Assembly (NCBI GenBank): GCA_041917975.1
Contig: JAYRWN010000008.1
Coordinates: 1 to 37,365 of the forward strand
Direction: 5' to 3'
DNA length: 37,365 nucleotides
Origin: JAYRWN01 sp041917975
GTDB taxonomy: Bacteria; Bacteroidota; Bacteroidia; Chitinophagales; Saprospiraceae
Made by a program: the position numbers and the translations under genes
Shown: one piece after another, positions 32,244 through 37,365 of the stretch
Position numbering within the stretch: the first letter of the stretch is position 1
How the letters are laid out: the number at the start of each line of letters is the position of its first letter
The notes under the pieces: model-generated
Databases searched by the model: none
Told to the model about the DNA's origin: nothing
The model's input: the letters and a program-made list of their open reading frames with translations, nothing else

Positions 32244-33722
32244 ATGTATCCCAAATTATACGAGGTCAATACCCGGGTGTGGATCAGGCAGTTTGGACCT
32301 ACCGCAACTTTGGCGGATGTCCCTGACCATTATCTCCACCACCTTGTTTCCCAAGGCATAGATCGGCTTTGGCTGATGGGTGTTTGGCAAAACTGTGTGG
32401 ATATAATCCAGGAACACGCCTTCCATCCTAATCTGGTCGAAACATATCAACAAGTTTTATTGGACTGGACCAAAGACGATGTTATTGGCTCACCTTATTC
32501 TATTGACAGTTATCAAATTAATGCTGTACTTGGTTCCGAGGAGGATTTAATCACATTTAGAAAACGGGTGAATCGGGCGGGTATCAAACTCTATTTGGAT
32601 TTTGTCCCTAACCATTTCGGAGCAAGCAGCCGACATATAACCAGTAACCCCGAGGTGTTTTTTGAAGCGAATACTCGAGATGAGAAATATAATCCTGGTG
32701 ATTATTTTTTTTATGAGCCTGTCGGCAAATATTTTTTCAGGGGTAAAGACCCTTATTTTCCGCCCTGGACCGATACCGTTCAAGTCAACTATGCTGAATC
32801 TTCTGCCCGGCAGTTTATGTTAACACAATTGCTCAGGGTAGCCGAAAGATGCGATGGTGTCCGCTGTGATATGGCCATGTTGGTAATTAATAAGGTATTT
32901 AGGCAAACCTGGCAGAATGTGCTGACGGAGGAGCAGCAAAATTTTCTCAGTGATAAAGAAGAATTTTGGATAGAAACCATAAAAAAAGTAAAATTCAATT
33001 ATCCTAAATTTGAATTTCTGGCTGAAGCGTATTGGGATTTGGAATGGATGCTTCAACAACATGGGTTTGACTATACTTATGATAAACGATTGTTGGATAG
33101 ACTGGCTTTTGGAAACTCCCAAACCATCCTGGGCCACCTTAAAGCCGACATGCATTATCAAAACCGGTTGACTCGTTTTATCGAAAATCACGATGAAGAA
33201 CGAGCCTTAACTAAGTTAGGACTACAACGGTCTAAAGCCGCTGCGGTGATCATTAGTACGTTGCCCGGCATGAAATTTTATTATGATGGTCAATTTGAAG
33301 GGAAATCCGTACATCTACCCGTGCAGTTGGGTCGGTCACCACATGAAATAGTGTTACCTACCCTGCGGGCCTTTTATTACAGACTACTAAATATTATTAG
33401 TTTGCCCCATTTTTTTATGGGAACCTGGACTCTTCTGGATGTGCAAAGCTCCGGTTGGGAGGACCCTACGTATCAATCCCTTTTAGCCTGGGAGTGGCAC
33501 GGTGCGGTAAATCATTTTATTATCATCGTCAACTATACGGATGGTGTATCATCAGGTCGGATTTTTGGCGAGTGGGACGGTTATGGACAGGAAGTTATTT
33601 TGGAGGATTTACTCAATGACCAGGAATATTTGAGGCAGGTGGATAAGTTGATTTTTGAAGGTTTGTCGGTAATTCTAAATAACTATCAGTCTCATATCTT
33701 TAAAGTCATTCCTGTTAAATAG
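32244..33722 (+). CDS. cytoplasmic GH13 alpha-amylase-family glycosidase
   Basis: This 492-residue protein has no signal peptide and starts directly with the barrel (MYPKLYEVNTRVWI). The four GH13 regions are present: DFVPNHFG (I), GVRCDMAML with nucleophile D209 (II), LAEAYWD with acid/base E261 (III), and ENHDEERA with transition-state D317 (IV). A B-domain lies between regions I and II with aromatic-rich sequence (FYEPVGKYFF). The C-terminal beta domain is compact. Family members act on alpha-glucosidic bonds in starch, glycogen, trehalose or sucrose; the subfamily is not evident. No maltose permease or SusCD pair is adjacent, so it may serve glycogen or cytoplasmic oligosaccharide turnover. 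Confidence 0.9.
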   Translation: MYPKLYEVNTRVWIRQFGPTATLADVPDHYLHHLVSQGIDRLWLMGVWQNCVDIIQEHAFHPNLVETYQQVLLDWTKDDVIGSPYSIDSYQINAVLGSEEDLITFRKRVNRAGIKLYLDFVPNHFGASSRHITSNPEVFFEANTRDEKYNPGDYFFYEPVGKYFFRGKDPYFPPWTDTVQVNYAESSARQFMLTQLLRVAERCDGVRCDMAMLVINKVFRQTWQNVLTEEQQNFLSDKEEFWIETIKKVKFNYPKFEFLAEAYWDLEWMLQQHGFDYTYDKRLLDRLAFGNSQTILGHLKADMHYQNRLTRFIENHDEERALTKLGLQRSKAAAVIISTLPGMKFYYDGQFEGKSVHLPVQLGRSPHEIVLPTLRAFYYRLLNIISLPHFFMGTWTLLDVQSSGWEDPTYQSLLAWEWHGAVNHFIIIVNYTDGVSSGRIFGEWDGYGQEVILEDLLNDQEYLRQVDKLIFEGLSVILNNYQSHIFKVIPVK

Positions 33723-33796
33723 AGTAAAAAATTCATATCCTATTTATTTACATTATTTTCGACTAATTTTTTGAAAATATATAAAATTATCAGTTG

Positions 33797-34528
33797 ATGA
33801 ATGCGTTTGTAGCCGAATTCTTAGGAACCATGGTTTTAATTCTGCTGGGCAATGGAGTCGTTGCTAATGTGGTATTGAAAGATACTAAAGGTCATAATTC
33901 CGGATGGATAGTAATCACGGCAGGATGGGCGATGGCTGTTTTTACTGCTGTGGTGATTTCCGCGCCATTTAGTGGGGCCCATCTCAATCCGGCTGTTACT
34001 CTCGGCTTAGCTATCAGCGGTAGTTTTGCCTGGACCGAGGTCGGGTTATATATAGTTGCCCAATTATTGGGGGCGGTAGCCGGAGCGACCTTAGTTTATT
34101 TATTTTATTATGATCACTACCAAATAACAGAAAATGCCCAGGCCAAGCAAGCTACGTTCTGTACTGCACCTGCTATTCGCCATAATGCCGTTAACTTTTT
34201 GAGTGAATTAGTTGGCACATTTGTCCTAATTGCAGCCGTATTATATATGGCGTCACCAAATTTTACCACTACAAATAACGCCCCTCCGGGCTTAGGCTCC
34301 CTAGGTGCTCTGCCGGTAGCGTTCGTGGTGTTTGGTTTAGGATTGTCCTTGGGGGGAACCACCGGCTATGCGATTAATCCGGCCAGAGATTTGGGTCCTC
34401 GCTTAGCTCACTACTTTTTGCCCATTAAAGACAAAGGGGAGAGTGGATGGTCTTATGCCTGGGTCCCTATTTTAGGCCCTTTAGGAGGAGCTTGTTTAGC
34501 CGCATGGCTGATGGTATTACTGAAATAG
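33797..34528 (+). CDS. aquaglyceroporin (MIP family, GlpF-like)
   Basis: ATG 33797 is preferred over a TTG three bases upstream. The 243-residue protein has six helices and two NPA half-helices: SGAHLNPAVT with N64-P65-A66 and GYAINPARDLGPR with N194-P195-A196-R197. D198 after the second NPA arginine is the glycerol-channel signature, which favours a GlpF-like glycerol facilitator over a strict water channel. Length is on the short side of GlpF (about 280) but all helices are present. It stands alone between a GH13 gene and nqrA; no glycerol kinase gene is adjacent. Confidence 0.92.
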   Translation: MNAFVAEFLGTMVLILLGNGVVANVVLKDTKGHNSGWIVITAGWAMAVFTAVVISAPFSGAHLNPAVTLGLAISGSFAWTEVGLYIVAQLLGAVAGATLVYLFYYDHYQITENAQAKQATFCTAPAIRHNAVNFLSELVGTFVLIAAVLYMASPNFTTTNNAPPGLGSLGALPVAFVVFGLGLSLGGTTGYAINPARDLGPRLAHYFLPIKDKGESGWSYAWVPILGPLGGACLAAWLMVLLK

Positions 34529-34648
34529 AGAATATTTTAAATGTATATTTCATTATTGCTCTGACCAGGAGCAGGGAGTTCTATTTTCGAAGATTCAAAA
34601 AATTATTTAGGAAAATCAAAATTTCCCTTTTAATTATCATTCGTTATC

Positions 34649-34656
34649 TATATTTG
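34649..34656 (+). promoter_or_regulatory. candidate -7 element TATATTTG upstream of nqrA
   Basis: TATATTTG is a full match to the Bacteroidota TAnnTTTG -7 element, 44 bases before the nqrA start, in an AT-rich 172-base gap after the aquaporin gene. A clear TTTG -33 element is not seen at the usual spacing. It is the best-placed promoter candidate for the nqr operon. Confidence 0.4.
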
Positions 34657-34700
34657 CCGTGTTTTAGAAAACATATTTAGGACATTTATAATTTGTCGTT

Positions 34701-36278
34701 ATGACATTTAGAAAAATTACCTTTTTGTCCTTTGTCCTGGTTAGCTTTTCCGTGGAGAGTGTGGCACAAAATGCGCAAGGAAGTCCTGTCAATGGTACCG
34801 TGATTTTCTATATGATATTGCTTTTTTTGGCGGTGCTAATTCTTTTAGCTGATCAGTTTTTAGGAGTCTCAGGCCTAAAGAACAAAGGTAGCTTTTTAGG
34901 TACTTCCAAATTACCAAGTTTTGTGCAAGGGAAACCAATTCATGTCTTGAAAAAAGGCTTCGACATAAAACTGGAAGGAAATCCTTCTTCAGTCATCACG
35001 GATAAAATGGTGAGCCGATTTGCTATCCAACCTCCGAATTATCGGGGTATTGCCCCAATTCCAAAGCTGGAAATTGCCGAAGGTCAAGAGGTTAAGGCAG
35101 GAGATCCGATTTTTTTTGATAAAAGCAACCCTCATATTAAATATGTAGCTCCGGTAAGTGGAGAGGTGATAGCCGTGAACCGCGGAGAGAAAAGGGCAAT
35201 ATCGGAAATAATCATTTTAGCGGATAAGGAACAAAAATACCGTGCTATACCTGCGCTTAAATATGATCAAGTGTCCCGTGAGGAATTGGTGGGTTTTCTA
35301 ATGGAATACGGAGCCTGGCCATTAATCAAACAAAGACCTTATAATATTGTCGCGAATGCTGATGTGATCCCAGAAAACATTTTTATCTCCACCTTTGACA
35401 CAGCGCCTCTATCCCCGGATAATAACGCTATCATCGCGGGGCAGGAAAATGCCTTTTATGCTGGGATAGGTGCTCTAAGCCACCTAACCTCAGGCAAAGT
35501 TTATCTGGGATTAGATGCTAAAGCACAGCCGGATGCAACCTTTAGGCAAGCCCCGGCTGAAAAGGTCTATTTTCATGGCCCTCATCCGGCAGGTAATGTG
35601 GGAATTCAGATTCATCATATTAGCCCAATTGGCAGGGGGCAACGGGTGTGGACCTTAAACGTGCAGGATGTAATTATTATTGGTAAACTTTTTACGGAGC
35701 AGCGTTTCGACAGCACCAGGATAGTAGGTATCGGTGGGAAATATTTTTCAAATCCGCGTTTATTACGCACACATAGCGGGGCAAATATCGGTGAATTAGT
35801 ACAGGGTGAATTGGAGGATGGGCATTTTCGGCTTATATCAGGGGATGTGCTCTCCGGTCAGAAAAAAACTGTGGATGGTTTTGTGAACTTTAGTGACGAC
35901 CAGGTTACCGTTTTGGAAGAAGGAGATTATTACGAATTGTTCGGCTGGTTATTGCCACTTAATCCGCGCCCGAGTGCCTCACGGACTTATCCCAATTTTT
36001 TATTTGGGGATACTGAGTACAGTGGCGACACGAATACGCATGGCGAAAAAAGAGCTTTTGTCGTGAGCGGACAATACGAGGACATGTTACCTATGGACAT
36101 TTATCCACAGCAACTATTCAAAGCTATCATTACTAATGATTTTGAACGCATGGAGGGTCTAGGTATCTATGAATTGGTCGAGGAGGATGTAGCACTTTGC
36201 GAATTTGCTTGTACATCAAAACAACCTTTACAAAAAATTTTACGTACCGGTTTAGACACCGTACAGGAACAGGGATAA
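34701..36278 (+). CDS. nqrA: Na+-translocating NADH:quinone reductase subunit A with N-terminal membrane extension
   Basis: Residues about 73-525 are a full NqrA: HVLKKGFDIKLEG at the usual N-terminus, a biotinyl/RnfC-like region (AIPKLEIAEGQ-type, 109-135 approximately) and the later FHGPHPAGNVGIQIHHI, THSGANIGELVQGE and CEFACTSKQPLQ segments. NqrA is the peripheral subunit of the six-subunit Na+ pump that couples NADH oxidation to sodium export. The unusual part is the first 72 residues: a signal peptide (1-22, SVESVAQ) and a transmembrane helix (about 33-50) that should return the chain to the cytoplasm. NqrA of Vibrio is about 446 residues and starts at the KKG region. No internal start codon lies near that region, so the extension seems genuine. 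nqrB follows after 33 bases. Confidence 0.92.
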   Translation: MTFRKITFLSFVLVSFSVESVAQNAQGSPVNGTVIFYMILLFLAVLILLADQFLGVSGLKNKGSFLGTSKLPSFVQGKPIHVLKKGFDIKLEGNPSSVITDKMVSRFAIQPPNYRGIAPIPKLEIAEGQEVKAGDPIFFDKSNPHIKYVAPVSGEVIAVNRGEKRAISEIIILADKEQKYRAIPALKYDQVSREELVGFLMEYGAWPLIKQRPYNIVANADVIPENIFISTFDTAPLSPDNNAIIAGQENAFYAGIGALSHLTSGKVYLGLDAKAQPDATFRQAPAEKVYFHGPHPAGNVGIQIHHISPIGRGQRVWTLNVQDVIIIGKLFTEQRFDSTRIVGIGGKYFSNPRLLRTHSGANIGELVQGELEDGHFRLISGDVLSGQKKTVDGFVNFSDDQVTVLEEGDYYELFGWLLPLNPRPSASRTYPNFLFGDTEYSGDTNTHGEKRAFVVSGQYEDMLPMDIYPQQLFKAIITNDFERMEGLGIYELVEEDVALCEFACTSKQPLQKILRTGLDTVQEQG

Positions 36279-36311
36279 TAATTATTAAAGTAATTAGGAA
36301 TAATTGAACAA

Positions 36312-37365
36312 ATGGCTTTAATAGATAAAATAAAAAGTCTGGAACCTGATAAGCAGAAGAGCCCTTTTCTGCATACACTCTATGACGGTTTTTTTACCTT
36401 TTTGTTTACGCCTAATACCACCACTAAGGATGGAGTACACATCCGGGATGGCATGGATCTGAAACGTACCATGACCATTGTGGTTATTGCAATGCAGTTG
36501 TGTTATGTGGTGGGAGCGTGGAATATCGGACATCAGCATTTTCTGGCTATCGGAGACCATGTAGGTATGCTTGAGGGTCTGCACTTGAAACTTGTTTTTG
36601 GTTTCTTTAAGATACTGCCTATTTGGATTGTCACTCATCTGGTAGGCCTTGGCATTGAATTTTATTTTGCCACAAAAAAAGGACATGGCATAGAAGAAGG
36701 TTTTCTGGTTACCGGTTCGCTTATACCCTTAGTTATGCCACCGGATTTGCCCCTGTGGATATTAGTGCTAGCCGTTGCCTTTGCCGTTATCATTGGTAAG
36801 GAAGCTTTTGGCGGTACGGGGATGAATATTTTTAATATAGCTTTGTTGGCCCGCGCTTTTGTATTCTTTGCCTATCCGGGCACCATCAGTGGTGACCAGG
36901 TTTGGGTGGGTGGTTTGGACTATACAAATGCTCCGGCCATCGTGTCGGATTATAATTGGATCCATGGTTTATTTGATGGAATTTTCAACTGGTTTGGGTG
37001 GAGCACTTTTGGAATAAGTCAGCCGGTCGTTGATGCATTCAGTGGAGCCACACCATTAGCGCTAGCTACTCAGGGGTGGGATAATGTAGTTGCACACTAT
37101 ACGCCTTCCCAAATGTTTTGGGGTGCTGTACCAGGGTCCATTGGCGAAACATGTAAACCTGCGATCATCATCGGAGCAATAATCTTAATTGCCACAGGTA
37201 TTGCCAGTTGGCGAATCATGATAAGCATGGTGCTGGGAGCTGCGATCATGGCCATTCTATTTAATTGGTGGGGATTTAATCCTTACATGCAAATTCCCTG
37301 GCCGTATCATTTTTATATCGGCAGTTTCTTTTTTGCAATGGCATTTATGGCTACAGATCCCGTCA
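36312..37365 (+). CDS. nqrB: Na+-translocating NADH:quinone reductase subunit B (3' partial)
   Basis: The frame opens at ATG 36312, runs to the window end without a stop (351 codons) and is the start of NqrB. It shows the soluble N-terminal segment with HIRDGMDLKRTM, repeated membrane helices, EAFGGTGMNIFNIALLARAFVFFAYP and VDAFSGATPLALA. T247 in SGAT is the expected site of covalent FMN attachment. CKPAIIIGAII and the terminal MAFMATDPV also fit the family. NqrB is the main membrane subunit for sodium passage and ubiquinone reduction. It lies 33 bases after nqrA, in the normal nqr order, so nqrC to nqrF are expected just beyond the window. Confidence 0.95.
   Translation, partial: MALIDKIKSLEPDKQKSPFLHTLYDGFFTFLFTPNTTTKDGVHIRDGMDLKRTMTIVVIAMQLCYVVGAWNIGHQHFLAIGDHVGMLEGLHLKLVFGFFKILPIWIVTHLVGLGIEFYFATKKGHGIEEGFLVTGSLIPLVMPPDLPLWILVLAVAFAVIIGKEAFGGTGMNIFNIALLARAFVFFAYPGTISGDQVWVGGLDYTNAPAIVSDYNWIHGLFDGIFNWFGWSTFGISQPVVDAFSGATPLALATQGWDNVVAHYTPSQMFWGAVPGSIGETCKPAIIIGAIILIATGIASWRIMISMVLGAAIMAILFNWWGFNPYMQIPWPYHFYIGSFFFAMAFMATDPV

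Noticed and set aside
1..37365. CRISPR arrays, tRNA or rRNA genes, insertion sequences, prophage or defence genes
   Set aside because: No regularly spaced repeats, no tRNA-like T-loops with matching stems, and no transposase, integrase, nuclease or helicase signatures were found on either strand.

Overview
The window is chromosomal DNA with a moderate-to-low GC feel. It most likely comes from a free-living aerobic member of the Bacteroidota, with Saprospiria/Lewinella-type bacteria as a loose guess. The grounds are the many predicted lipoproteins, start codons mostly without a strong Shine-Dalgarno, several matches to the Bacteroidota -7 promoter element TAnnTTTG, a DUF4403 lipoprotein, a bacilliredoxin of the YphP type, a PnuC transporter and a sodium-pumping NADH:quinone reductase. 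No rRNA, tRNA, CRISPR array, insertion sequence, integrase or phage gene was recognised, so it reads as ordinary but accessory-rich chromosome.

Bases 1-9245 are a periplasmic sugar-oxidation region. Two tandem membrane-glucose-dehydrogenase-type PQQ enzymes, each with a c-type heme motif set inside the propeller, flank an SMP-30/gluconolactonase on the other strand. After an unrecognised lipoprotein comes a third, unrelated PQQ enzyme: a soluble-type sugar dehydrogenase fused to a PKD domain, a second kind of cytochrome c domain and a CBM6-like tail. Together they could oxidise aldoses to lactones, open the lactones, and pass electrons to periplasmic cytochromes. No PQQ synthesis genes are in view.

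Bases 9246-16436 hold an esterase and a GH51 arabinofuranosidase, divergently arranged and plausibly for hemicellulose debranching. A small membrane protein, a KefB-type antiporter and a second copy of the unrecognised lipoprotein follow. Bases 16437-19807 carry a secreted M14 carboxypeptidase and undecaprenyl-diphosphatase.

Bases 19886-26490 are a long run of minus-strand genes. In order of transcription they are a Gfo/Idh/MocA oxidoreductase with a Tat-like signal, PnuC, an SMP-30-like lipoprotein, an APH-fold kinase, a HAD-IIA phosphatase, a GrpB nucleotidyltransferase-fold protein and a propeller-like lipoprotein. The APH-HAD-GrpB trio is tightly spaced and has no obvious named pathway. 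The run starts at a 65-base divergent region shared with a zinc alcohol dehydrogenase, and that region holds a tandem/palindromic 10-base repeat that looks like an operator.

Bases 26556-37365 hold the alcohol dehydrogenase, an overlapping histidine kinase/response regulator pair, a bacilliredoxin, a DUF4403 lipoprotein, a membrane-TPR protein, a cytoplasmic GH13 glycosidase and a glycerol-type aquaporin. The last genes are nqrA and the start of nqrB. This NqrA carries an unusual N-terminal signal peptide plus transmembrane helix. The most interesting material is the duplicated lipoprotein family, the heme-carrying PQQ cluster, the kinase-phosphatase-NTase operon, the candidate operator and the anchored NqrA.
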